Assembly (NCBI RefSeq): GCF_027172205.1
Contig: NC_070611.1
Coordinates: 40,730,979 to 40,794,978, forward strand
Length of the DNA stretch: 64,000 bases
Reading direction: 5' to 3'
Source: Podarcis raffonei
Taxonomy: Eukaryota; Chordata; Lepidosauria; Squamata; Lacertidae
The notes beneath the pieces were generated by a model. The model had not been told where the DNA came from, did not search any database, and worked only from the letters and a program-made list of their open reading frames with translations. This document shows positions 48,299 through 59,700 of the stretch, piece after piece; the stretch's first letter is position 1, and each line of letters opens with the position of its first letter. Both the position numbers and the translations under genes were made by a program.

Positions 48299-51200
48299 TA
48301 ATTGACTTAATTAAGGCAGGTTCATTAATTTCAATGGGTATACGGTTGAGTAGAACTTAATTCAATACCACCCTCTGATTCCAGGCTCTCTCCGCTGCTT
48401 TTCATTATACAAAAACCACAGAGAGAGGCCACTGTGGTATAACATCTTGAACCTTTTCACTGCTTTGTTCATATATTTGGGAACACTGCTTGCTCATTTG
48501 CTGTTGCTTTCATGAATAAGCTAATGATAGAATACCTAAAACAAAGTTATATTTCAGATAGTAGTTTGCTACTTAACCACAAAGATAGCACTTATGTAAC
48601 CCCTGTGCATGGACTAAGGGCTTGGATTTTATATTTGAAGTTTTAATGTGCAGTATTAATAATGAACAGCAATCCATCGCGCACACAAAAAGCAGAAATG
48701 CAGTCTCACTGGTATAGGTCTTTCAAGATTTTAGGGATACTTAAATGATGTTTGCATTGTGTTACACTAACATGGGAATACGTTGGGGGTGGGTGCCTGT
48801 AATCTAATTGCATATGCGTTGAAAGTATCCGTGAATACAGATTGTATTTCTTTTCTGAAAAACACAAGACCACAAACCAATCCTGGGTACCGCAGAGGTA
48901 AAGTACATGCTTTGCATTCTCATTGTCCCAGGGCCCCTTGGCTTTTCCTGCTATTTGTGTGGGACAGGGCTAAAAGGGTGAAATTCAATGCATACTTATT
49001 TGGGAATAAGTTCCACTGACTCAGTGGGTCTTCTAAGTAAATGTGATAAAATGACACAATTACCGGTACCGATGGTAGTTCCTTAGTTTTCTACAAATTC
49101 AGTTGTCCTTACCAAAATGTTGGTTTCACTCTCTCATTTTAGGTAGGTTAAATGAATTAGATAGCAACAAGCAGTCCTCCTTCATTCACCAGATTGCAGT
49201 CAGGAGTACAAAGGCCTCAACAGGTTTCCCTCACAATTTTATTATCTTAATTGCATCTAAAATGCTTTGCAGCCATCAGCAAGCTTAAACCTGATATTCC
49301 TGTTTCCCCATCTAGAGGCTAGATTGTTTGTTTATTGTTAAGTGGGTGGAGCAGGTGTAATAAACCTTAATCTGTTGTACATTATAATTAGCAGGTGCAG
49401 AAATTAAGAGAAAATACCACTGTCTTTTCAATTGGTTCTACAGAAGCACGCTATTAGACAGGTAACAAAATTTAATGCACATATAAATTGTTCCTGGGTA
49501 ATGGACTGGATTAGAGCTAATAAACTCAATAAATTAAAACAGAAGATAGCATTTCAATGCTTTTGTTTTATTGCAAGCTTCACCTTTTGAAGAGTATGGC
49601 ATAAATTCCATAAGGAACCAAACTAGTAATTTCTCTCACCTGCCTCCAACAATTCCTTGTAGGTTTCTACTTCTTCATATTCTTCAACCATGTCCCAGCC
49701 CTGCGCAAAATAAAAAGGTGTGGATTCAAATTCTTGCCTAGCAGGTGTCTGGGATCACCCCAAAACGGTTGTTAAGGAAGAGGCAACTCCTCCAACTGGA
49801 CCATCACCTTTAAAGACTGAGTAAGATACTGTCATCCCTAGTCTGTACTTCTGTTGTAAAATGAAAATTGTCATTAGCCATGGTTCTCAATAGACACCAT
49901 GCTTTAGCCCTTGGCAACTCTATGGTGAAAGTCAATTCCATTTTATACCAGAATTGTACAAAATGGTGTTAAGAAGATACCTGCTGGGCTTCAGGTTCAA
50001 CTCAGGTTATCAACCAAATCTAGTTAATATATTTTATCACCTTTATAATCAAGAGCAACATTCCTGCAGCAACACTGCGTGGTTACATCAAGGAATTGCA
50101 ATATAATTATTCTGTTGTTATAGCATGGCTATATAACTTCAGTGTAAGCTAAGCCACATGCTGTCTCACAAAATAATTGTACCTTTGCATGGGCATGTTC
50201 ACACCCAAGAACAATGTATATGTGGGGGGGGGCAGGGGCGGGGAACTGAGCTACAAAGAGCCCGAGGAAATAAAGGTGACTGAAAAATCAACGCAGCCAA
50301 GTATTCCTGAAGTTTATTCTTGCCAAGCATTCCCGATGTTCTAATTGGAGAAGAGCCCATCCTGTGGCAGGGCTAGAAAACAGGTCTTCCTATGCTAAGT
50401 CTGAACTGAAAGCAGGAAGGAGAGAAATACTATGTTGAAATCCAAGTGCTAGTTTTTCTTCCAAGACCAAAGAAAGCAGCATGTGGAAGGCAGGCAGGGA
50501 TACTTCCTCCCACCCCAACATAATAGTTGACACTGGCACACAGAGCTAGACTTGCATGGGTGCCATTATGTAAAACCTGTTGGGATCTGAGTCTCAAAGT
50601 CTGTGTTGGCTCAAATGGAGGAAGGAGTGGCATGCAGCACACTTCCTGAATTCTCAGAATTACTCACTTTCTGCCTGAATTCTCAGAATTGCTGATTTCT
50701 TTAAAAACACAAAAAAACAAGTTTTCGTCAAACCATCAGATATACATAATAACCTTAAGCCAATATGTACTAAAGCAAATATGAACATAAAATTTCCCCA
50801 CCCCATAATATCCAATTTTTAGGCAAACATAAGATTTCAATGGCCAGTTCAAGACTGGAAATAATTCTGGAAATAATTCCAGATATAAACAAATGCAGCC
50901 ATAGTCTGGGAACCCCATCTTTCATCCATGTGATAGATAAGCATAGAGTTAGTTAGTTAGTTGCTTTCTGTTTCACAACAAACTTCTGCGTTAAATTTGT
51001 AGTTATGAATAAAGAATTCTTTTAAGGTGGGGAAACAGATTGAGAATTGCTTACTGAAGAGTATCCAGAGAGTTCAAAATACAGCAGGGAAATAAATACT
51101 ACAAGCACATTGGGAACGGTAATGTTGCAGGATAATTTTTTGTTAGGACCACAGCAGGGGAGGAACGGGTTAGACTCACACCCTGCAACTGCTATGCCTA

Positions 51201-51532
51201 CGATGATCCCAATTATCAGCCCTTCTATTTGCATTTTTTACAATTTGCATGTTAATGCAAAGATGTATTTTTAAATATTGCATCTAGTCTGGCCTTCAGT
51301 ATAAGGCAAATTCATGTGTTCAATTTAATTGGCATACTTTTTTTCAGGAAAAACAGTAAAGTTGTCATGTTATTTGTCACATTCTGCTATGCCACTTTGG
51401 TTACAAAAAAAATTCTTGCTTAAGTGAGAAAATATGTGAAGAGCCTCAGCAATACTGCAGTAAAAAAGGGTCTCAAGTACAAGCATGTATATTCTCTTTT
51501 CAGTAAGGAGTCGGAAAAAGTTTGCATTTGTG

Positions 51533-51682
51533 CAGTGCTTTTTTCTGGGGGTACGCAGGGATATGCATACCCCTAAACATTTTGTGAATCTAAGTTTGGC
51601 CTCATTGCGGGGCAGTATTTCAATATGAGTAGGAAAATGAGAGTACCTCTAAACATTTTTATTTTAGAAAAAAAAAGCACTG
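51533..51682. mobile_element. hAT MITE, 150 bp
   Basis: Ends CAGTGCTTTTTTCT and AAAAAAAAGCACTG are inverted repeats. The 8-bp duplications CATTTGTG (51525-51532) and CATTTATG (51683-51690) match at 7 of 8. Nonautonomous, in the MRPL42-SOCS2 intergenic region. Confidence 0.8.
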
Positions 51683-52618
51683 CATTTATGTGTTGCTTTG
51701 TTTTCTCCCTCTCAAGGATCTCAACTCTGGTCCCCTGTAGTCCAAATTCAACACACTGTTAATTATGTAACATTGTCTTCCATTTGTCAGAAAACATATT
51801 ACACCTTCCCATAGCTTATTGAATGTAACCCTGTTCTCCGAATCTTCATTTTTGCAACGAGCAGGGCAAACTTCAATTTGGGGCAAAAGAGGAAACGTAT
51901 TTTAAGCTTTTACTCTCATCCAGTCTGTAACTCATTGCTAGAAGGCGTTTACCAGTTTGACAGTACAATCCTAACCAAATTTATTCAGAAGAAAGCCTGA
52001 GTTCAATGTGGCCCCCTCAGGCACACCTCTTGGTACTCACCAAGGCCTCTTGACCCTAACAAATATTTAGATTGAGGGTTTTTTTTTTGCTTTGGGGGTT
52101 GGGAAATCACCTATTTTGTTTTGGGTCTGTGTATATTTGTTTCGGGTACATATGTGTTTGGCTTATGGGTTTGTTTTCTTTTTATTGGCGTGCATGTGTG
52201 ATTCTGAGCATTACTGTTTTTTATTCCTCTGCCAGATGGGTATTTTGCCGTGTCTGTCTACAGTTTATTGGATTTCCAAATGTGCCCCAGCCCCCCCCCC
52301 CCCAATTGAGACCCCCTGCCCTAGCAAGTGTGGTTAAGTTTGCAGCCAGGCTTCCATCAAATCACTCACCACGGCCCTTGCTGCACTGGCCACACCCTTC
52401 AGAAGGTGTGGAGAGGGAGGGAATCAAACCAGTCTCTCTGTAGGTTAGAAAATGCTTGTTATCTTATCTACATTAATAAACTGGAGCCAAGAACTCAGGT
52501 TAAAAACAAGACTGGGAGAATGGAAGGTGGAGCTTGATTCACTTTCAGTCTACAATCCTTGCGATCACTGAGAAATGTCAGAACTGAAAGTTGTTTTCTA
52601 ATCTGGAAGGGTCTAGAA

Positions 52619-52848
52619 CAGGGTGGATAAAAAGCAATGATTTTTTTAAAAAAAATCTATTATTTTCAAAAAATTATTATTCCGAAAATGAAACCTCCAT
52701 CTGGTTGTAAATATTAAGATTATACCAGCAAGAATGAGTCTTTCTGTAAAAAAATATGATTTAAATCAAGTCTTACTGAATAGTGATTTAAATCAAGTCT
52801 TACTGAATAGTGATTTAAATTGATTTGATTTAAATCAAATCCACCCTG
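52619..52848. mobile_element. hAT MITE with internal tandem duplication, 230 bp
   Basis: Ends CAGGGTGGATAAAAA and CAAATCCACCCTG, flanked by GTCTAGAA (52611-52618) and GTCTAGGA (52849-52856). Inside, a 27-bp unit (starting TGATTTAAATCAAGTC) occurs twice in tandem at about 52758-52812. Confidence 0.8.
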
Positions 52849-53304
52849 GTCTAGGATCAATAAAGAAACAGAAACAAATGAGGAAGTCGGGCAAATAATC
52901 AGGTTGCATACTTTTTTTTTCTTTGGTAGGGATTCCAACTTCAGGTTCCCTAAATGATACAACTTCTTTTTTTTTTTAAGATCACTTGTATTTCCAAACA
53001 AAAGACAAAGGTTACATTTCAGCTGGCTGATGAAAAACCTTTAATATACTTCAATGTATTTTACTGGTTGAGCCAATGCATTCAGAAGTCAGCATCGCTG
53101 AGTTCAATAGAGCTTACTCCCAGGTAAGTATGGACAGTACAGCAGTCATGCCCCCCAAAATTCATATTTAAGATACCAAATGATTTCTTATTGAAACACT
53201 GCCATCGCATCCTTCATTTTCGTACCAAATTTCTTCCAGAAAATTAGACTACATCTCACTAGCAAAAAAAAATCTTCATTTCCCCACTTTTTGAGGTTTA
53301 CATA

Positions 53305-53640
53305 AGAATACAGCTAGTCAGGCCAAAGGCCCATCTAGTCCAGCATCTTTGTCCTCAAAGGGGACAAGCAGATGCCTGTATAAAGCCCCTAAGCAGCAGC
53401 AGTCTCCCTATTTGATTCCCATAAACTAGTGTTCAGAGGCATACTGCCTCTTGAAGTGGAGGTAGAACATAGCCTTCTTTGCTAGTAGTCATTGACAGCC
53501 TTATCCTTCATGAATTTGTCTAATTCTCTTTTAAAGCCATCCATGTTGGTGGCCATCACTATATCTTGTGGGAGTGAATCCTATCAACTACATGCTGTGT
53601 TGATTTTATCTGTCCTGAATTTTCCGGTATTCAGGTTCAA
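53305..53640 (-). mobile_element. CR1 LINE 3' fragment, reverse strand
   Basis: Starts ACATAAGAATACAGCTAGTC and continues through CATCTAGTCCAGCATC to GTTGGTGGCCATCACTATAT, the antisense of the CR1 ORF2 end and 3'UTR. It is the longest CR1 piece in the window. Confidence 0.75.
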
Positions 53641-53919
53641 TTTGGAAGTGAGAACAGCAGGGGAAAAGAAAGGGGATAACTCAAAAAGTTTTGAAAAATA
53701 CTGTGACATATTAAAATACTAGCCCAAGAAACAAATATTGAAAGCACTGCCACACAATCCTAAATATGAAAATATCAACAACTGGACCCACCAGCTGCTA
53801 TTACTCCAGAGGGAGGCTTTCTGTTCTCTGCATTTCAGTACTACAGTCACTAGAGGGGAAAAGCAGATTTTGTTCTCAATTAAATGCTGCAAGATCCCAT
53901 AATTTTCCTAAGTAGTGAT

Positions 53920-54125
53920 TAGGGTACTGTACTATGTACTGTTCTAGAATCAAATCCCCAATCGGTCTTGAAGTTCCCCAGCTGACCTTGCGCCAGTCAC
54001 ATTCTCTCCCTGCCTAACCTACCTTTTGCATGGTTAGGCCAAAAAAGTGAGAACCTTGGAAGACTCCCTGAGTTCCTTGAAGGTAGAACATAATAAAAGA
54101 ATAGGTAATTAATTAATCTACTTGC
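53920..54125 (+). mobile_element. CORE-SINE (MIR-like), forward strand, diverged
   Basis: AGTGATTAGGGTACTG, AGAATCAAATCCCC, CTGACCTTGCGCCAGTCACA and a tail with AATAAAAGAATAGG match the copy at 48062-48298 with many substitutions and a deletion. Confidence 0.65.
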
Positions 54126-55877
54126 CAAAGTACAAGAACTCTAATGAGTCTTTTTTCTGTAATTAAATCTGAGGGAGAGTAACTTCCTCTGTATTTTTAT
54201 ATTACTTGCCCCATAACCCTTTGGAAATCCTTTTTTAGTGACCCCATATTTCTCTTTTCAGCAGGAAGCTGAAAAGGTTTCTTGAAAATTCAAACAAAGG
54301 ATCATGAGAAAGCAATTTAGTGGCAGAGAAAGTCTAAAGATGCTGTTTATATCTTAAAAAAAAATTAACAAATAAAAACTGGATGAAGTCATGTACCACA
54401 AATACTTAATAAAGACATATTTGTCTCGGAATACATTGCAGAATTTTTTCAGGATGAATCAGATGGGCTTAAGGATTTTTTTCAAGTCTAAAACTAGGCC
54501 ATATTAAATGAAACTGTCTTCCATAACAGATTTGTTCCCAACTGTGCTTTGAATTTTTAAAAACACCCACGGACCTGTTCTGCTGACATTAATTCTAGTA
54601 CATACAAGACAAACCAAAAATGTAGGAAGTGCCTTAGGAATATTTACAAAGTTGTTGTCCCCCAGAAGGGAAACTAATGTTTCTGAACTAGAATTATTAA
54701 GTTATCCAATGCCAATAAATTATAGCTTAACTATAAGGTATATCCGTCACATAATTGTATACTTAAGTAGCAACAAGTTTTAACACGTGGATATATCTCA
54801 GAAGGTGTTTACTACACATAATTTGATAATCATGCTTAGTCCTATGCAATTTACTCAGAGGTAAGCTCAGAGTTCACAAGGTAAGCTCATTAAATAAGTT
54901 CATGGTTCACAAGGAACTAGGCACAGGATTGGAGCCCAAATTTGAAGACAACAAAGTAGTAAATAGAAATCCAATGCACTGAAAATGTACTTTTAACCAT
55001 CTAGTGCTAGAAATAATGTACTCATGGGACAAAGTGCTCTAAACAGATATGCTTGCAAATTACTTTTCTCAACTCAGTCAAAAGCAAGAGATTTTAATAT
55101 AGCATTAGAATTAGAAACATGGAAATCTACAATGCCGTTTTCTACTTTGCCACCATAGCCGTCTTGAACTGGACAAATAGCCAGTTACATATTACTCTCT
55201 ACATGATGTGTTCAGGAAATGAATTAACACCTACAAATTTTAAAAACCCATATAAACCAGATCCTGAGCATGTTTACTTAGACACAAGTTCCAGTGGAAA
55301 TTGCTTCCTGGAAAGTAACCCAAGAACCGTGGCCTTAGCTAGAAGCAAACCCCAATTATTTGAAGTAAACGTAGGGGGATCAAAGTCCTCCCTATTCATA
55401 ACAATTGCTTACAACAGACAGATACAACGTAGTTTGAAGCACACATAAATATTTTACTTATTTATCTAGGAAACTTGTCTTTTCAACATAACAATTCAAA
55501 AAGTGGAACAAAAATGAAAGCAGGATACAATTTAAAAATAACAAACCTATCAGAAGAAAATAATAAGTGGGAATGGAATACAACAACCAAGAAAACCGAT
55601 CAGGTATTTAAACCATAAAATTTATTTATAAACCATAAAATGCCTATCAAACTGAACAAGTCTCTGAAGCCCATTTAAAGGAGTCACAGTCCTAAATTCT
55701 GGTAAATGGTGTTTCTTGAGGCCATTGGCTCAAACAACCTGAGAGCCATTCCTGAGAAAGTCCTCTCTATGGCAGCCACTAACCGTGATAGGCAATAGCA
55801 CTGTAAGGAGGCAGGTACACATGAAAAAAGACACTCTTCCTCAAATACCCTAGTCCCAGATCACTAAGAGTTTTAAG

Positions 55878-55975
55878 GGTGCAATCATAAACACTTTTAA
55901 TTAGGGAGTAAACCTCTCAAAGACAATGGGACTTACTTCTAAGTAAACATGGAAAGTACTGAATTGCGAAGTTAA
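55878..55975. repeat. Fold-back repeat
   Basis: GGGTGCAATCATAAACACTT on the left, CAATGGGACTTACTTCTAAG centrally and AGTACTGAATTGCG on the right. Same family; a large and fairly complete copy. Confidence 0.55.
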
Positions 55976-56539
55976 GAACCAGCCCCTTGCATAGGAACCA
56001 AATGCAGATCAGAGGAGCTCACACAGAATTGGCATTATATGGCCCTAAATCCCAAAACTAGCCTGGGTGCTGCATTTTTAAAAGGTATGAGCCTTTCATT
56101 ATTTTCTCAGCTTTAGTAATAAATGTGAAGAGATTTTATTTTTGTATTTCCATGTAACAAATTGTCTTGCAGCAGATGGGTTTTATGTTGATGTATTGTT
56201 TATGTTTCCATTGTTATGCTGTTTTACTTCCTCCATGGGGCTTCTTTATTTGTAATTGTTTAATTTAAATTGCACAGAAAGGGTAGGGTTTATGCTTTCT
56301 AAGTAAAATAAAAGTCAAATGTAATTCAAGGCCAGCATTACATGGGCTTCACCCTCCTGCCAGCCTGAGGAGGGAAAGATGTAAAGCATGACGAACACCC
56401 TGGATTTTCTATTTAAAATAAAAATACAGTGGAACCAAATGCTTGATGTGTGATGTGGCCCTAAGTCTGAACCCTGTATTTACAACCATTCAGAGCTGCA
56501 GTTTAAGGCTGCAATTCTACACACACTTCACTTGGGAGA

Positions 56540-56640
56540 GAGTATCTTTCATCTTTTATGTTGTGAACCGCCCTAAGATCTACAGATACAGTGCTATATA
56601 AAAATTTAATAAATAATAAATAGTAATAATCTCACTAGGA
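56540..56640 (+). repeat. LINE 3' tail, forward strand
   Basis: GTGAACCGCCCTAAGATCTA then GCTATATAAAAATTTAATAA and an AATAAATAATAAA tail are typical of lizard L2/CR1-type 3' ends. Confidence 0.5.
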
Positions 56641-56822
56641 CCAAATTCCACATAAACATGACTGGGGCTTGCTTGGGATAACATGCCACACATTCATAAA
56701 TGTGATATCTCTATCACAATAACATTTTGTGTTGCTTTCCTGCCGCCACAAAAGTTAAAGAAAAAGCTTTAAGCACACCGTTGTTTTATTTTCAGTGCCT
56801 AAGGCATTATCTTACTAAAGAC

Positions 56823-56843
56823 TGATTGATTGATTGATTGATT
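56823..56843. repeat. (GATT)n microsatellite
   Basis: Five tandem GATT/TGAT units. Confidence 0.9.
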
Positions 56844-57416
56844 ATTCAGTGCCCAATAGTAATTTATAGAGTAGACCTCTCATTAACAATATTTCACTGC
56901 ATTCAGTACCAACTAGTAAAACAGGTTCCTAGTCTTTTACAGGTTCTAAACCACCACAGGCAGGTGCCAAAAGGTTTTTCTTAATACACATCCTTAAAGT
57001 AAACAGTGATGGTGTGTTAGTAGGAACCTGTTTTCTCTCTCCATGCATATGATGCAGTATCAAGCCCAATGCCAATTACATGGGGAAATTCTCCAACAAG
57101 ACAGAAACAAATTGCCTTCATTCCGTGAGCTTTACTAAACTTGGTGAGGTGGTGGAATAATGTTTGGTTATTCACAGTGCACCCCTTACGGGCAATTTCA
57201 TTTTGTTCACTAAGAAGAATGGATCAGTTGTATCCTTAGCCACTTTGCAACCCAAATCCTATAAGCCCCACTGTGTTCAACAGGATTTATTTACAAGTGA
57301 ATGTACAGGAATAAATCATTAGAAATGACTATAGATTTTCCCCAGTACAAACTCACTGGCACACAATGCCCATTCCTTCTGGGGGAAACAAGCAGATCTA
57401 AAACGGCTAGCTTACC

Positions 57417-57720
57417 ACATTTTGAAGGAATGCACATTACCTATTCGACCATTAACAACAGCGATTTCGCTGCCTCTTAAACCGGCACCTCTGGGCCACT
57501 GCACACTTTCGAACGGAAAGCACCGACCGATCACCGTGTCACAATCGCACACACGTACTCGGCGAAGGCAGTGTACACGCAACGCGAAGCTGCGCAGCCA
57601 ATGGAGGCTTACCAGAGTACGTACACGCGTCTGCCACGTACACACAGAACAGATTCGCGCGCCATCGACACGCAGGTTCGGCATAGCTCCCCGCGATGAA
57701 GGAACGGTCACATATCTCCA
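57417..57720 (-). promoter_or_regulatory. Small CpG-rich block upstream of SOCS2, possible divergent promoter and first exon
   Basis: An isolated CpG-rich block separated from the main SOCS2 island by a SINE. It has a CCAAT box at about 57599 (GCAGCCAATGG), and on the reverse strand two consensus splice donors: ATGTG|gtaagc with the boundary at 57416/57415, and CTCTG|gtaagc near 57610. A reverse-strand noncoding RNA starting here would resemble the human SOCS2 antisense RNA. Inference only. Confidence 0.35.
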
Positions 57721-57750
57721 GCCAGCCCAACCAGTTTCGTACGACACATT

Positions 57751-57885
57751 TCATAGAATCGTCAGTTGAAAGGGACTCCCAAAGTCATCTAGTCCAACCC
57801 TCTGCAATGCAGCCGTCCCCGGGTGGTCTCGAACCACCAACCTTCTGGTTAACAGCCAGATGCACTAACCCATTGGGCCACTGGC
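57751..57885 (-). mobile_element. tRNA-Asn-headed SINE with a CR1-type tail
   Basis: On the reverse strand, 57885-57813 looks like a tRNA-Asn (GTT): anticodon arm CTGGCTGTTAACCAG, T arm GGTGGTTCGAGACCACC and an A-box-like TGGCCCAATGG. It runs straight into a tail typical of CR1 (GGTTGGACTAGATGAC) that ends GATTCTATGA at 57751-57760. So the element is a tRNA-derived SINE probably mobilised by CR1. It is not a functional tRNA gene: the acceptor stem ends do not pair well. Confidence 0.8.
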
Positions 57886-57989
57886 ACGTTTCTCCGGTCA
57901 GTTCTCTTTCAATAACTACAGACACCAGAATCTCTCTGACAACAACAACAACAACAAAAGCTGCAGCATCGACTCTTTTCCATTGGCAA

Positions 57990-59700
57990 CCGGTCAGTCG
58001 GAAGAAATGGCTGCTTCCTAGCAATTGCAAAAAAAAACCATTTTCAGGGGCGGGCGGGCAGGCGAGGCTGTTATTCAGGGCGACAGGAGCTTATGTTTTG
58101 TTTTTGCAACCGCACCACTTCCCTCCCACTCCTATTGTGAGGAGAGCGCGAGAAAAGGAGCGGCGGCCGCTGCTGCTGCTGCAAGACGAGCCCCATTGAA
58201 AGCCGAGGCGCAGGAGCCGGGCTGTCACGTGACGCGGTTCCTGGAAAGTTCTTGGAAAGCGGCCTTTGCATTTTTACCATTCGAGGAAGGGAGGGAGGGA
58301 GCGAAGGAAGGCGGCGCAGGAGACGGGTAAAGGAGGCGGCGGAGCCGAGCACAAACTAGCTCCCGACGACGCGCCTCCTTGTTTTGAAGTTTGCAAGCTG
58401 CAGTCGAGCTAAGAAGCCATGCAGGACCCCCCGCCACCCCCACCCCCGTTGAAAGCTGCCGGCCCCAATTCCTTCAGAGCAAATAAATAATAATGCAGCG
58501 AGTCCGGGGGGGGAGGGGTGTTTGAAGCGTTCCCCACGTGCATTCTGTCCTCTTCGTTATGCCTGCCTCTCTCTCCCCACCCCCCCACCCCTACCCGGCG
58601 GCGGGGTTGGTAGTGTGTGTGCGCGCGCGCGCCAGCGAGAAAATCCCTCCAGCCCGCCGGGAATTGTTTGCTGGGCGTCACGGCGTCACATGCAGATTTC
58701 CTGCCCTTGGTAGTAACAGCCCTTTGCAGAGAAGAATAACCTGCGCTCGCCTGCCTGCCCCCGCTGCGAGAGAGCCAAGCTTGCCGGGGGCTGGGGGGGC
58801 TGTGGAGAGAGACAGAGCCGCCGCTGCTGCTGCCGCTGGCCGATCCGTCTCCGCCCAGCCAGCACCGCGCTTCTCCCTCTAGCAACAAAAGCGAGGCTGG
58901 CGGGCGAGCGCCTGCGTTGGCCTCCCGGGTTCCCAAAACAAAGGCGAGCTCCTGCAAGCGCCTTCGGCCAGTGCGGGGAGGGGGAAGCGGGGAATCCATG
59001 CGGCGCTTGCAGGCGGAGGTAAGTTTTCCGGAGTGCGCGCAGGCCCCCCCACGGCTAGCCCCCGGGGCCGCCCACCGCGTGTTTCCTCGACAGCAGCCTG
59101 CAAAGCGAGGAGAAGGCGCTCCACCTTGAGGCCAGCCAGAGGGAGCCCGATCGCGCTGTCCCGGGTCTGGCCCAGGTGGAAACCGGCGAGGGGCCCTTCC
59201 CCACCTTCTCTAGTGCTTGCCCGAAGGCGGGAGAGCCGCCTCCCCTGCGAGGAAATCGGGGCGAAGCGGGAAGGACCTCTTGCGCTCGCTCTCCTTGCAG
59301 CGGATGCTCTGCAAGGCGCCCCAGCCTAGCGGGATTCCGCAGGAGCGCTCCTAAGCGGCCACCGGCTCTTTTTCTCTCCCGCAGGGTTGCAGGTTGCTGG
59401 CGGCCGGGATCCGGATGGGCTGGGGCAGCCGCCGGGGCCTCGGGGCCGGGGCACGGCGCTCCTAGCTCGCTCGCCCGCCCTCCCCCTCTCCCAAACCTCG
59501 AGCCCCCAAATGACCCTGCGCACGGACGAATCCTCGGATGGCACCGACAGGACTGGGCCCCAGTGGGAGGCTGCCGGAGCGGCAGTGGCGGCGGAGCCTT
59601 CCGAGGAGGAGCGCCTGGAGTTGGCCATGCGGGAATTGAGGCTCGCAGGTAAGTCCGATTGGGAGCAGTCGTGGCCTTGGCGGGGTGAAGGTCCCTCCGG
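57990..59700 (+). promoter_or_regulatory. SOCS2: CpG-island promoter of SOCS2 with tandem STAT5-type sites
   Basis: This is a very CpG-dense region. Two GAS elements, TTCCTGGAA at 58238-58246 and TTCTTGGAA at 58249-58257, are 11 bp apart centre to centre, a spacing that suits paired STAT5 dimers. A palindromic E-box GTCACGTGAC sits immediately upstream at 58224-58233. SOCS2 is a known direct STAT5 target in mammals, and a paired GAS near its promoter has been reported there. Binding in this species is inferred. Confidence 0.75.
59019..59384 (+). other. SOCS2: Probable intron in the SOCS2 5' untranslated region
   Basis: A consensus donor GCGGAG|gtaagt at 59018/59019 and a pyrimidine-rich acceptor ctctcccgcag ending at 59384 would join a noncoding first exon (upstream of 59018, within the CpG island) to the exon with the ATG. 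SOCS genes commonly have a 5' noncoding exon. Inferred from splice signals only. Confidence 0.55.

Larger units (their letters stand above)
42696..57400. other. Intergenic stretch between MRPL42 and SOCS2
   Basis: About 14.7 kb with no supported protein-coding exon. It holds SINEs, hAT and TA-flanked MITEs, CR1 and CORE-SINE pieces, several fold-back repeats (for example 46672-46735, 48968-49040, 51960-52015, 53088-53135, 57240-57310) and microsatellites. Unassigned segments include 44.5-45.4, 46.3-47.8, 49.1-51.4 and 54.2-55.8 kb. Confidence 0.65.

Noticed and set aside
55119-55448. 109-codon forward frame in the MRPL42-SOCS2 intergenic region
   Set aside because: No domain, no splice context and AT-rich composition; expected by chance in this length of DNA.
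57813-57885. Functional tRNA-Asn gene on the reverse strand
   Set aside because: Although anticodon and T arms are recognisable, it continues into a CR1-type tail and its acceptor stem pairs poorly, so it is a SINE head.
58409-58999. 196-codon reverse-strand frame in the SOCS2 island
   Set aside because: Low-complexity GC-driven frame without homology that I recognise.
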